A stretch of DNA of 39,547 nucleotides. Source: an uncultured cyanobacterium (GTDB lineage Bacteria > Cyanobacteriota > Cyanobacteriia > PCC-6307 > Cyanobiaceae). This document shows, piece after piece, positions 1 through 8,781 of this stretch; the first letter of the stretch is position 1; each line of letters starts with the position of its first letter. Position numbers and translations under genes: made by a program. The stretch is from NCBI GenBank assembly GCA_913047395.1, contig CAJWUF010000006.1, forward strand, positions 1 to 39,547, in the 5' to 3' direction. A model generated the notes under the pieces. The model was not told where the DNA came from, did no database searches, and worked only from the letters and a program-made list of their open reading frames with translations.

Positions 1-1649
1 CAGGGGATTGCATTCACTACATCGCGGAGTGTTATGCCGGGCTGTAGTGAGCCATGGAAACGCACTAATACAGATTCCGGCATATCGAGGGGCATCGCGC
101 CAATGGCGGCAGCAAAGGCCACGAGGCCTGAACCGGCGGGGAAGGAGACGCCTAGCGGGAAGCGGGTATGGCTGTCGCCACCTGTTCCAACCGTGTCTGG
201 CAACAGCATGCGATTGAGCCAGCTGTGGATGATCCCATCGCCTGGACGAAGCGCCACGCCACCGCGTTGTGAAAAGAAATCGGGTAGGTCCTTTTGTGTT
301 TTGAGGTCGACAGGTTTGGGGTAAGCGGCTGTATGGCAGAAGCTCTGCATGACGAGATCGGCAGAGAAGCCAAGGCAAGCCAGTTCCTTCATCTCATCTC
401 TAGTCATCGGCCCAGTTGTGTCTTGGCTGCCCACAGTGGTCATGATCGGTTCGCAATTGGTCCCAGGTCGTACTCCTTCGAGACCACAGGCATGTCCAAC
501 AATTTTTTGGGCTTGGCTATAGCCCTTGCCAGTGTCGGTAGGTGTGCCTGGTCGGATGAACAGATCCGATGCTGATAGTCCAAGCTTTGATCGCACCTTG
601 TCGGTAAGGGCTCGGCCAATCATCAATGGGATACGGCCACCCGCGCGTACTTCGTCGTTGATGGTGATTGGTTTGAGCACGAAGTGCGCCATTATTTCGC
701 CAGCGTTAGCTTCGCCAATGGCCCGTTCGATGGTGCCGGCATGAGGACGAATTGTGATTACATCACCGGTTTGTAGATCACTTACATCACATTCAATCGG
801 CAGAGCGCCCGAGTCTTCCGCTGTGTTGAAGAAGATCGGGGCGATCTTGCCGCCAAGGATTACGCCGCCGGCTCGTTTGTTTGGTATGTAGGGGATATCT
901 GCTCCGGTATGCCACAGCACAGAATTGATCGCCGATTTGCGTGAGCTGCCGGTACCAACTACATCGCCCACGAAGGCGACCGGATGGCCTTTGAGCTTTA
1001 GTTGGGCGATCGTGGCTAGGCCATTTGGATCGCGTGTCTCCAGCATGGCCAATGCATGCAGTGGGATGTCCGGTCTGGTGGTGGCATGGGTGGCGGGTGA
1101 TAGGTCATCGGTATTGGTTTCACCTTCCACTTTGAATACGGTGACGGTGATCTCTTTGCTCAGGGTGGCTTTAGAGGTAAACCATTCGGCAGTAGCCCAG
1201 CCGTCTATGACTTGCTTAGCGAAGCGATTGGTTTTTGCTAGCTCGATAACGTCATTGACAGCGTCGTAGACGAGCAGGGTGCGACTTAGACCTGAGGCGG
1301 CGCAGTCAGCTAGAACCTCGTTCTTGTGTTGAAGCAGCTCGATTAGAGCAGCAACGTTGTACCCGCCCACCATGGTGCCAAGTAATTGTGTGGCATCTAG
1401 GGGGGTAATTAGTGGGCTAATGGCAGTTCCATGGGCCACAGAGTTGAGCCAGGTTGCTTTCACGTAGGCGGCTTCATCTACTCCTGGTGGGATTCGCTCA
1501 CGCAGTAGGTGCAGCAATTCAGAGCCTTCCCCTGCTGGTGGGTTCTGCAATAGCAAGGTGAGGGCTTGGGTTTGCTCGGCAGTGAGGGGAAGGGGGGGGA
1601 TTCCCTGGGCCTCTCGTTCGGCAGCGAGCTGGCGATAAGCACTCAGCAT
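1..1649 (-). CDS. acnB: Aconitate hydratase B, N-terminal part (cut by window edge)
   Basis: Aconitase B interconverts citrate and isocitrate through cis-aconitate in central carbon metabolism. The minus-strand frame is open from an ATG at 1647-1649 to base 1, about 549 codons of a protein that is usually about 860 residues. The N-terminus reads MLSAYRQLAAEREAQGIPPL and is soon followed by PPGVDEAAYVKA, both typical of AcnB. Near the left edge LQPGITLRDVVNAIP is also family-typical. The visible part should cover the HEAT-like and swivel domains unique to AcnB. The cluster-binding cysteines lie in the C-terminal part, which is outside the window, so an intact active site cannot be confirmed. 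It is transcribed away from the DAHP synthase gene, with a shared upstream spacer of about 130 to 150 bp. Confidence 0.95.
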   Translation of the reverse strand, partial: MLSAYRQLAAEREAQGIPPLPLTAEQTQALTLLLQNPPAGEGSELLHLLRERIPPGVDEAAYVKATWLNSVAHGTAISPLITPLDATQLLGTMVGGYNVAALIELLQHKNEVLADCAASGLSRTLLVYDAVNDVIELAKTNRFAKQVIDGWATAEWFTSKATLSKEITVTVFKVEGETNTDDLSPATHATTRPDIPLHALAMLETRDPNGLATIAQLKLKGHPVAFVGDVVGTGSSRKSAINSVLWHTGADIPYIPNKRAGGVILGGKIAPIFFNTAEDSGALPIECDVSDLQTGDVITIRPHAGTIERAIGEANAGEIMAHFVLKPITINDEVRAGGRIPLMIGRALTDKVRSKLGLSASDLFIRPGTPTDTGKGYSQAQKIVGHACGLEGVRPGTNCEPIMTTVGSQDTTGPMTRDEMKELACLGFSADLVMQSFCHTAAYPKPVDLKTQKDLPDFFSQRGGVALRPGDGIIHSWLNRMLLPDTVGTGGDSHTRFPLGVSFPAGSGLVAFAAAIGAMPLDMPESVLVRFHGSLQPGITLRDVVNAIP

Positions 1650-1795
1650 GCGGATGATCCCTCGGCAGCGGTGATGTTCTCTCTATTGTTCTTTGTTGCC
1701 GATCTTGGCGGTAAAGAGATCGATATTGAAATGTCAGTACCTGGTGCTCTCACCTTGTTGATTCCCTAGCCTGTGTCGTGATGAATTTTGGCAAA

Positions 1796-2863
1796 ATGAC
1801 CACCACCTCCGACTTGCATGTGGTGGATACCAGGCCTTTGGTGTCACCCCTTTTGCTTCATCAGGAACTGCCGCTCGATGCATCGGCACTTAATACTGTT
1901 GCGGGCACTCGCAGGCGCATCAAGGCAATCCTGCGTGGTGAGGACCCACGATTGTTGGTGATCGTAGGTCCCTGTTCAGTGCATGACGTTGCTTCTGCAA
2001 GGGACTATGCCCATCAGTTGCAACCGTTGCGGCAACGATTTGCTGCCCAATTGGAGGTGGTGATGCGGGTCTATTTCGAAAAACCTCGTACCACCGTTGG
2101 TTGGAAAGGGTTGATTAATGACCCTCATCTCGATGGTTCATATGACATCAACACCGGTTTGCGGCGTGCTCGATCGTTGTTGCTGGACCTTGCTCGTGAA
2201 GGTATGCCAACTGCTACTGAATTATTGGATCCGGTTGTTCCTCAGTACATTGCTGATTTGATCAGTTGGACGGCAATAGGTGCAAGAACTACTGAGAGTC
2301 AGACCCATCGTGAGATGGCTTCTGGTTTGTCGATGCCGGTTGGTTACAAAAACGGTACTGATGGCAGTGCCAAGATTGCTATCCATGCGATGCAGGCAGC
2401 TTCAAGACCGCATCATTTTCTAGGCATCAATAGCGAGGGTCAGGCTTCGATTGTTAGTACTACTGGCAATCCTGATGGCCATCTTGTGTTGCGTGGAGGT
2501 AATGCCGGCACCAATTATCAGCTTGAAGCTGTGCAGGGGGTTGCAAAAGAACTAGTTAAGGATGGTTTAGTTGATCGTTTGATGGTGGATTGCAGTCATG
2601 CCAATTCCAGTAAGGACTTTCGGCGACAGTCGGAGGTGTTGCAGGCTGTCGCCACTCAAGTGAGTGAAGGATCCACCCACGTCATGGGAGTGATGTTGGA
2701 AAGTCATCTTGTTGAGGGCAATCAGAAATTATCTGAAGACCTTTCAACTCTTGTTTATGGCCAAAGCATTACCGATGCTTGTATCGATATAAGGACAACA
2801 TCAAATCTTTTGGAGGATCTGGCCGCGGCTGTGGCCTCGGTGACACTTACGCCAATAACTTGA
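1796..2863 (+). CDS. aroG: 3-deoxy-7-phosphoheptulonate synthase (DAHP synthase, class I alpha)
   Basis: This enzyme condenses phosphoenolpyruvate and erythrose 4-phosphate, the first step of the shikimate pathway to aromatic amino acids. Visible family motifs are VIVGPCSVHD near residue 57, MRVYFEKPRTTVGWKG near 90, TTESQTHREMASGLSMPVGYKNGT in the middle, LMVDCSHANSSKD and GVMLESHLVEGNQ towards the end. The length of 355 residues matches AroG/AroF/AroH proteins. The frame also has starts at 1778 (GTG) and 1781 (ATG). I chose the ATG at 1796 because the protein then begins MTTTSDLHVV, but none of the three has a strong ribosome binding site. Which aromatic amino acid inhibits it cannot be read from sequence, so the gene letter is only the family name. 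It converges with the next gene at a 9-bp gap. Confidence 0.93.
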   Translation: MTTTSDLHVVDTRPLVSPLLLHQELPLDASALNTVAGTRRRIKAILRGEDPRLLVIVGPCSVHDVASARDYAHQLQPLRQRFAAQLEVVMRVYFEKPRTTVGWKGLINDPHLDGSYDINTGLRRARSLLLDLAREGMPTATELLDPVVPQYIADLISWTAIGARTTESQTHREMASGLSMPVGYKNGTDGSAKIAIHAMQAASRPHHFLGINSEGQASIVSTTGNPDGHLVLRGGNAGTNYQLEAVQGVAKELVKDGLVDRLMVDCSHANSSKDFRRQSEVLQAVATQVSEGSTHVMGVMLESHLVEGNQKLSEDLSTLVYGQSITDACIDIRTTSNLLEDLAAAVASVTLTPIT

Positions 2864-2872
2864 GCCATTTTT

Positions 2873-3526
2873 TTAGGCACCAGTCATCCATGACCAGGTG
2901 AATGCAACTCCCATTGGCACTGTGAGGTTGTCGATACCCCAGCAACTTAGTTGCTCTAGCCCAACGGCAAGGCCAGTAACGGCGAAAATACGTAGTGGAT
3001 GGAAAGAAGCATCAACTATCAGATTCAGAGTGAATAGCAGAATGAGAGTTGTCACTGCCATTGTTAGTGTGCCTGCAAATGATTTGCGTTGACCCCATAT
3101 CATCCAGTTGGCAGAGTTCAGCTTGCGACCGATAAGGCCTGCAAAACCATCACCGAAAGCCATTACAAGTACTCCCGCGCACACTGCTACTGCGTTTTCT
3201 GGCCAGAACACAACAAGTAACAGGGTGATCGCTAGTCCGTAGGCCACTGTGCCGTAGCTACGACGATTTACGTCTTCAACCGCTGGTAGCAAGCGCCAAC
3301 GATGGTTAATTAGGATCAAAAAAGTAATCAAGATTGCCACTGGAATTGCCCAATCTGCTGGGATTCCAAGCCACCAGGCCAAAGGGATTACTGGGCCAGT
3401 GCCGATGTGAACTATTTTGCGACTTAGCTCTCGCTGGTTAGGCCAGCGAATTCTGCAAATCACAGCAATTGCAATTACTAAAGCTATCCAGCCGACAATG
3501 ACGACCAGAGAGTTGATGTATTCCAA
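2873..3526 (-). CDS. Phytol kinase / dolichol kinase-like integral membrane protein
   Basis: This 217-residue protein has several hydrophobic segments and belongs to the phosphatidate cytidylyltransferase-like / dolichol kinase / phytol kinase group. Family features visible are RELSRKIVHIGTGPVIPLAW near residue 35, a FGDGFAGLIGRKL motif near 125 and KSFAGTLTMAVTT just after it. In photosynthetic organisms the closest known function is CTP-dependent phytol kinase (VTE5 type), which salvages phytol from chlorophyll for tocopherol or chlorophyll. True CDP-diacylglycerol synthases are usually longer and carry a different C-terminal signature, so lipid synthesis is less likely. It lies 8 bp downstream of the sigma factor gene on the same strand, so co-transcription is possible. 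The substrate is inferred from the family. Confidence 0.75.
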   Translation of the reverse strand: MEYINSLVVIVGWIALVIAIAVICRIRWPNQRELSRKIVHIGTGPVIPLAWWLGIPADWAIPVAILITFLILINHRWRLLPAVEDVNRRSYGTVAYGLAITLLLVVFWPENAVAVCAGVLVMAFGDGFAGLIGRKLNSANWMIWGQRKSFAGTLTMAVTTLILLFTLNLIVDASFHPLRIFAVTGLAVGLEQLSCWGIDNLTVPMGVAFTWSWMTGA

Positions 3527-3534
3527 GCCTTGTC

Positions 3535-4566
3535 TCAGGCTGCTTGTTGGTGGTTGGTCATCATTCTTAGTTTGAGAATGGCTTTTGCTTCTAGCTGACG
3601 CACGCGTTCGCGTGAGACGCTGATTTGTCTACCGATTTCGGCAAGGGTGAGTGGTTCTTCACCATCAAGACCGAATCGCAATCGCAAGATCTTTTGCTCA
3701 CGTTCATTGAGTTGAGATAGCCACCCCCCTAGGTGTTCCTTTTGGATGCTGCGATCTAGGCCTTCCATTGGTTCGGCCCCATTGGGGTCTGGGATTAGTT
3801 CACCTAGTGTGCTGCGATCTTCTTCTCCGCGGGCGTGGGCATCGAGTGACGCGCAAGGGGCACTTTGAGCGATTAAGTCTTCAAGGTCTTGGGGCTCAAT
3901 TCCCATGGCATGAGCCAGTTCCAATCGATTGGGTTGACGTCCGAAGCGATGGGATAGTTCTCTTGAGATGCGCCGCATCTTGGAGAGTTTTTCACTGATA
4001 TGAATGGGAAGGCGGATCGTGCGAGCACTGTTGTCGATTGCCCTGGTCATTCCTTGACGAATCCACCAATAGGCGTAGGTGGAAAATTTGTAACCCATCG
4101 CTGGATCGAACTTGTCGACAGCACGTTCAAGGCCAATGGCTCCTTCTTGCACTAAGTCGAGAAGTTCCAGTCCTTGGTTTTGATATTTTTTAGCAACGCT
4201 AACTACCAGACGGAGGTTTGCGGCCATCATGCGGTCACGGGCGCGTTTGCCCATGCGGACTTTATGGCGTTGCCGTGAAGTGTGCTCTTCTGCTGGTAAT
4301 TCCAGCAATTCCTTCATGGCTTGCACGTGGTGGGCAAGTTCAATTTCCTCAGCGGCAGTGAGCAAAGGGATGCGTCCGATGCTGCTCAGGTAAAACCCGA
4401 TCGCATCAGTGGCTAAGCGACCACCTTGGCGTTGGCTACGGGATGATTGCCCGGCCCGAGTGCTTTTATTCGCTTTCTCTGCGCGCTGTTTAGAAGTGGA
4501 CGGCAATGCAACTTCTGACGAAGGTGTGCGAGAAGCATCCTTCGCAGATTCCAGAGGGATCCCCAT
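3535..4566 (-). CDS. Group 2 (type II) RNA polymerase sigma-70 factor
   Basis: A primary-like alternative sigma factor that directs RNA polymerase to promoters. The 343-residue protein has a short, low-complexity Ser/Lys/Arg-rich N-terminus of about 55 residues, then region 1.2 (DAIGFYLSSIGRIPLLTAAEE). Regions 2.1 to 2.4 include NLRLVVSVAKKYQNQGLELL, DLVQEGAIGLERAVDKFDP and YKFSTYAYWWIRQGMTRAI. Region 4 ends with LTLAEIGRQISVSRERVRQLE. The size and missing region 1.1 separate it from the larger housekeeping RpoD. The ATG at 4564-4566 is the second of two adjacent starts, GTG then ATG. An AGGAGG at 4575-4580 lies 8 nt before the ATG and 5 nt before the GTG, so either could be used. Cyanobacteria carry several such factors, and I cannot say which one this is. 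Confidence 0.93.
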   Translation of the reverse strand: MGIPLESAKDASRTPSSEVALPSTSKQRAEKANKSTRAGQSSRSQRQGGRLATDAIGFYLSSIGRIPLLTAAEEIELAHHVQAMKELLELPAEEHTSRQRHKVRMGKRARDRMMAANLRLVVSVAKKYQNQGLELLDLVQEGAIGLERAVDKFDPAMGYKFSTYAYWWIRQGMTRAIDNSARTIRLPIHISEKLSKMRRISRELSHRFGRQPNRLELAHAMGIEPQDLEDLIAQSAPCASLDAHARGEEDRSTLGELIPDPNGAEPMEGLDRSIQKEHLGGWLSQLNEREQKILRLRFGLDGEEPLTLAEIGRQISVSRERVRQLEAKAILKLRMMTNHQQAA

Positions 4567-4574
4567 CACCCTGG

Positions 4575-4580
4575 CCTCCT
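4575..4580 (-). promoter_or_regulatory. Perfect Shine-Dalgarno of the sigma factor gene
   Basis: The minus strand reads AGGAGG, complementary to the 3' end of 16S rRNA. It is 5 nt before a GTG and 8 nt before an ATG that follow each other in frame. This stands out because most genes here lack a strong ribosome binding site. It suggests efficient translation of this sigma factor. Confidence 0.7.
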
Positions 4581-4774
4581 AAATTAGATTTGCGCGGAAT
4601 TTAGCACTCATTGAGCTTAGAAACTCGCTTGATTCGAAAGTCTTTCGGTAGTCCAGGGAGTAATTAGTTGATTTATTGCTTCTAGGTAAAAACACTGTTT
4701 TTACATGCGGTTTTTCTTTATTTATGTAGTGATGAGCTTGTAGTAGCAGCCATAGTCCCGTGGTAGTTGGACTT

Positions 4775-6907
4775 TTACCCTGTCGGCATGCCTTGGCGCC
4801 AAAGGTTGATCAGCTGTTGCTGTGCACAACGTTCTTCACTTTTGGGTTGGCGCTGTAAAAAATTGCCATCACTTTGCATTTCCCATGCTTCGCGATTGTC
4901 GCTTAGATAGAGGTTCAAAAGCCTTCCTAGGCGTTCCTTTTGTTCCGGCTCTTCAATTGGAGTAATGGCTTCCACCCGTCGATCTAGGTTGCGTGGCATC
5001 CAGTCAGCACTACCTATATAGACCTCTGGGTTTTCGTCATTGGCAAACCAGAAGATACGGGAGTGTTCTAGGAAGCGGCCGACGATGCTGATAACACTAA
5101 TGTTTTCGCTGAGTCCTTTTCGCCCAGGATAGAGACAACACATACCGCGGATGATCAGTTCGATGCGAACACCTACCTGGGAAGCTTCGTAGAGCAGGGA
5201 GATGATGGCTGGATCCACCAGAGCATTCATCTTTGCGCGAATATGTCCTTTTCGACCTGCGCGGGCGTGTTCTATTTCACGGATGATCAGGGATTCCATC
5301 CCCTTGCGCAGGGTTACAGGTGCAACCAGCAATCGACGAAAGTTCTGTTGCTTTGAAAAGCCAGTCAGATAGTTGAATAACTCCACTAGATCTTGTCCTA
5401 GTTCTGGTCGTGCAGAGAGCAGGCCAATATCGGTGTAAAGCCTTGATGTTTTTGAGTTGTAGTTACCTGTACCGATGTGTACGTAGCTGCGTAGTCTTGC
5501 CTTTTCTTTACGCACTACCAGCACTGTTTTAGTGTGGGTTTTAAGTCCTAGAACGCCATAAACAACGTGCACTCCTGATTGTTCTAGATGTTTTGCCCAC
5601 TGAATATTATTGCCTTCATCGAAACGGGCCTTGAGTTCAACTAAAGCCATAACTTGTTTGCCGTTTTCGGCGGCACGGATAAGGGCTGCAATGATTGGCG
5701 AATCCTTGGATGTCCGATAGAGCGTCATTTTGATTCCCATCACTAGGGGATCGTCTGCAGCTTGGTTGATGAACTCTTCTACGGAGGTCGCAAATAGGTC
5801 ATAAGGGTGGTGCAGGAGAATATCTTTGCGACGGATAACTGAGAAAATATTTTCGAATTCCTCTTCTTTGATTGATTCGTCTTCCAGCATTCCTCGTTGA
5901 CTGCGGGCGAGCACTTTTGAGGTTTGCCCAATGTGGGGTTCGTCTTTAATTTGCTGTAGGGGTAGACGCATCAGCTCGAATAGATCATCTAGTCCCAATA
6001 GGCCACTGATGCGGTATAGATCTTTCTCTTCAACATCCATACCTTCAATCAACATCTCTACTACTCTTTGAGGCATTTCGTTTGTGACTTCTAGTCGCAC
6101 TACTTCCCCACCCATTCGCCTTTTGTGAAGGCCCTGCTCAATTGCACTCATAAGATCGTCTGCTTCTAGGTCTCTTAGCTCAAGGTCTGCATCGCGGGTG
6201 ACACGGAAGAAGTAGTGCTCTTCAACTTTCATTCCTGGGAAGAGCAGTTTGAGGTTGAAGGCCACTACCTGCTCTAGTGGAACTGCTGAAAGAATTGGTT
6301 CTGGCTCTATGCCACTGAGATCAGGAGGTATCTCTACGAAACGAGGCATCGTTTTTTGAGGAACCTTCACTCGAGCGAATTGCTGCTGGCCTGTTTCTGG
6401 ATCAAGGATCAGGGCAGCCACGTTGAGACTGAGATTGCTAACAAAAGGGAAGGGATGTGCCTGATCCACAGCCAGCGGTGTCAGCACCGGGAAAATTGCC
6501 GTCTGGAAGTAGTTGTCGATCCAGATGCGTTGTTGTTGTTTTAGTTGTTGATAGTCGAGTAGATGAACACCTTGATCGTTTAGCTGTTTTTTGAGGTGTT
6601 TGCGGTAGTGATTTTGTTGTTGCTCGATTAAAGGATCGAGGTGATCTCGGATCGTGAGTAGCTGTTGAAGCGGCGTTAGGCCGTCTTCGCTGGTTTTGCT
6701 AATACCGGCTTCCACTTGCGACTTGAGGGAGGCCACGCGAACCATGAAGAATTCGTCGAGGTTGTTGCTGAAGATGGCATTGAACTTTGCCTGCTCCAGC
6801 AGCGCGGTGCGCGTATCTAATGCCTGGGCAAGGACCCTTTTGTTGAAAGCTATCCAGCTGAGCTCTCGGTTGATATAGGGCTCTGGAGCTGCTGCTGGAT
6901 TAGCCAT
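4775..6907 (-). CDS. ppk1: Polyphosphate kinase 1
   Basis: Polyphosphate kinase builds inorganic polyphosphate reversibly from ATP, storing phosphate and energy. The 710-residue protein matches the PPK1 length. YINRELSWIAFNKRVLAQA and NLDEFFMVRVASL mark the N-terminal domain. YVHIGTGNYNSKTSRLYTDI contains the histidine that is phosphorylated during catalysis. FLEHSRIFWFAND contains the second conserved histidine, and YIGSADWMPRNLDRRVE is the C-terminal phospholipase-D-like segment. I chose the ATG at 6905-6907, giving MANPAAAPEPYINREL. An upstream in-frame start at 6949 would add 14 unsupported residues and nearly abut the MFS gene. The sigma factor gene lies 205 bp downstream on the same strand. 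Confidence 0.95.
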   Translation of the reverse strand: MANPAAAPEPYINRELSWIAFNKRVLAQALDTRTALLEQAKFNAIFSNNLDEFFMVRVASLKSQVEAGISKTSEDGLTPLQQLLTIRDHLDPLIEQQQNHYRKHLKKQLNDQGVHLLDYQQLKQQQRIWIDNYFQTAIFPVLTPLAVDQAHPFPFVSNLSLNVAALILDPETGQQQFARVKVPQKTMPRFVEIPPDLSGIEPEPILSAVPLEQVVAFNLKLLFPGMKVEEHYFFRVTRDADLELRDLEADDLMSAIEQGLHKRRMGGEVVRLEVTNEMPQRVVEMLIEGMDVEEKDLYRISGLLGLDDLFELMRLPLQQIKDEPHIGQTSKVLARSQRGMLEDESIKEEEFENIFSVIRRKDILLHHPYDLFATSVEEFINQAADDPLVMGIKMTLYRTSKDSPIIAALIRAAENGKQVMALVELKARFDEGNNIQWAKHLEQSGVHVVYGVLGLKTHTKTVLVVRKEKARLRSYVHIGTGNYNSKTSRLYTDIGLLSARPELGQDLVELFNYLTGFSKQQNFRRLLVAPVTLRKGMESLIIREIEHARAGRKGHIRAKMNALVDPAIISLLYEASQVGVRIELIIRGMCCLYPGRKGLSENISVISIVGRFLEHSRIFWFANDENPEVYIGSADWMPRNLDRRVEAITPIEEPEQKERLGRLLNLYLSDNREAWEMQSDGNFLQRQPKSEERCAQQQLINLWRQGMPTG

Positions 6908-6949
6908 TGAATGCCACGTTGTTGATTCTCTTTTTATGCAAATTAGCAA

Positions 6950-8233
6950 TCATGATTCTTGGAATCTTGTCTGCCCGCTGCTTCCAGGTAGGCCTCCTGC
7001 GACAAGGGCAATAACTCCCGCTAGTACGAGGCTGGCCAGCCAGAACGGACTGCGAGGGCCTATTTGGTCGTAGGCGAAACCTGCGACCGCTGCTCCAAGG
7101 AAGGTACCTAGACTCTGCAGGCTTTGAAGGCTACCGAGTACTGCCCCTTGGCCAGAGTTGTTGAGGCGTCTGGATACGAGGGCTCTCAAGCATGGAACTA
7201 CTAGACCTGTGCCAATCGCTAGTACCGATACGGCAGTGAATACAACAGAAATCGAATTTTGCTGATTAGCCAGGGGCAAAAGCAGACAGCCTGCAATGAC
7301 GAAGCCAATGCCAGCAATGGTGAGCCGCCATTCGCCGAAGGATTTGACCAGTGGTCCGATTAGCAGCCCTTGAACCACCATTGCGATCAGGCCTACAACT
7401 GCAAAGGTCAGGCTTGCCAAACTGACCGTCCATGAAAAGGTTTGCTTTAGGTAAAGCACCAGCACATTGGTGAAACCGTTGAATGCCATGAAGAACAGGA
7501 AGAAGGCCAGACAAAGGCGGCGTACTAGTTGATTGGCAAAGATCTGTGCTATCTGGGTGATGGGGTTGAGTTTGCTTTTGCTTGGTAGAGAATTGCGAGC
7601 TGCTGGCGGGTGTGTTTCGGGAAGGATATAGATCACAAGGAGCAAGTTGAAGACTGCAAAGGCTGTGGCGGCTAAACCAGGCAGAGCGATATTGATCTCT
7701 GCTAAGCGGCCACCGATAAAAGGGCCCAATATGAATCCGAGGCCGAAGGCAACGCCAATAAGACCGAATGCCTTTGCTCGGCTCTCAGGTGTTGAGATGT
7801 CGGCAAGCACCGCGGTGGCGCTACTTGCTGTGCCACCGCTAAAGCCATCGATGATTCGTGCTGAGAAGAGCAGGACCAGGGGAACAATGCCGAGCCAAGC
7901 GGCTGGCAGTATGTTCCAATCAATCCATACTGTGATAGCGAATAAGCCGAGTCCTATTACTGAGCCGGCAACACAAGCTGTTAAAACTGGTTTGCGGCCG
8001 AAGCGATCACTTAGAGCGCCAATCAGGGGAACCACGGCGAATTGAGCCAATGCATAAGTACCTCCGAGTAGCCCAAGGATGGTGCCGCTGTCTGTGAAGC
8101 GTCCTGGGAGGTATGGAAGTAATGGTAGTAAGACGGTTTCACCCAGGCGATCGTTCAACAGCGTGACGAAGGCACAGAGAAAGATGGGAATCTGTGGTCG
8201 GCGCAATTGGAAACTATTCAGGCTTACTGTCAC
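6950..8233 (-). CDS. Major facilitator superfamily transporter, TetA/drug-efflux-like
   Basis: A 427-residue protein with about 12 hydrophobic segments. The loop between the second and third segments carries GALSDRFGRKPVL, the MFS loop 2-3 signature (G-x-x-x-D-R-x-G-R-K). GFSGGTASSATAVLADIS and RAKAFGLIGVAFGLGFILGP are typical of tetracycline/multidrug proton antiporters, so export of a small molecule is the likely role. The substrate is unknown. The start is a GTG at 8231-8233 (GTG ACA GTA AGC). It is divergent from the acetyltransferase gene with a very short spacer, and its stop is 42 bp before the ppk1 start, so the two may be co-transcribed. Confidence 0.85.
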   Translation of the reverse strand: MTVSLNSFQLRRPQIPIFLCAFVTLLNDRLGETVLLPLLPYLPGRFTDSGTILGLLGGTYALAQFAVVPLIGALSDRFGRKPVLTACVAGSVIGLGLFAITVWIDWNILPAAWLGIVPLVLLFSARIIDGFSGGTASSATAVLADISTPESRAKAFGLIGVAFGLGFILGPFIGGRLAEINIALPGLAATAFAVFNLLLVIYILPETHPPAARNSLPSKSKLNPITQIAQIFANQLVRRLCLAFFLFFMAFNGFTNVLVLYLKQTFSWTVSLASLTFAVVGLIAMVVQGLLIGPLVKSFGEWRLTIAGIGFVIAGCLLLPLANQQNSISVVFTAVSVLAIGTGLVVPCLRALVSRRLNNSGQGAVLGSLQSLQSLGTFLGAAVAGFAYDQIGPRSPFWLASLVLAGVIALVAGGLPGSSGQTRFQES

Positions 8234-8256
8234 GATCCCATAGGGACTTGACGCTA

Positions 8257-8781
8257 TTGAATACTTCGCAGGCTCTTGTGACTTGTCGCCGCTTAAGACC
8301 TCTTACACAAGCTGATCATTTTGTTGTCAGGGAGATTTATGCCGATGCGATTGAATCTCAAGGAGTAGGCCTTTATTCCCCTGTTCAGATCAGTGCTTGG
8401 GCAGCTCTGGCTTGGTTGCCAGGTGTTCTTGACAGGCCGCTGTTAGAAGGAAGCGGGTGGTTGAGTATTGAGAACGATGAGGTTGAGGCATTTGCGCTTC
8501 GCTATCCCGCTGATCGCCTGGCATTACTTTATTGCCGGGGTAGGTCTGTTCGTTGTGGCCATGCCACTGCATTGCTTTTAAAGGTGGAATCAGAAGCCCT
8601 GCATGAAGGGTATGAAGTCTTGGTTGCGGAAGCCAGTTTGTATAGCCATCCCTTGCTGTTGAAATGTGGTTGGACTGTTAAAGGGCAGGAAGTTATTCAG
8701 ATTGGAGGTGTGAATTTTGATCGCTATCGCATGGAGAAAAAGTTGCAGTTAAGGCCTAACCAACGTTCGATCTCCAGATAA
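8257..8781 (+). CDS. GNAT family N-acetyltransferase
   Basis: GNAT enzymes transfer an acetyl group from acetyl-CoA to an amine. The frame shows the usual fold order: an N-terminal strand with CRRLRPLTQADHFVVREIY, a central strand near VEAFALRYPADRLALLYC, an acetyl-CoA loop resembling R-x-x-G-x-A (SVRCGHATALLLKVESEA), and a C-terminal part ending GWTVKGQE..RYRMEKKL. The open frame extends back to 8194, which would overlap the divergent MFS gene. I prefer a non-ATG start at 8257 (TTG) or 8278 (GTG). An AGGG at 8242-8245 weakly favours 8257. Its last 26 bp overlap the end of the convergent TrpD-like gene. The substrate is unknown. Confidence 0.75.
   Translation: MNTSQALVTCRRLRPLTQADHFVVREIYADAIESQGVGLYSPVQISAWAALAWLPGVLDRPLLEGSGWLSIENDEVEAFALRYPADRLALLYCRGRSVRCGHATALLLKVESEALHEGYEVLVAEASLYSHPLLLKCGWTVKGQEVIQIGGVNFDRYRMEKKLQLRPNQRSISR

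Noticed and set aside
925-1269. 114-codon plus-strand frame opposite acnB
   Set aside because: It is antisense to a clear, continuous AcnB coding frame with family motifs on the other strand.
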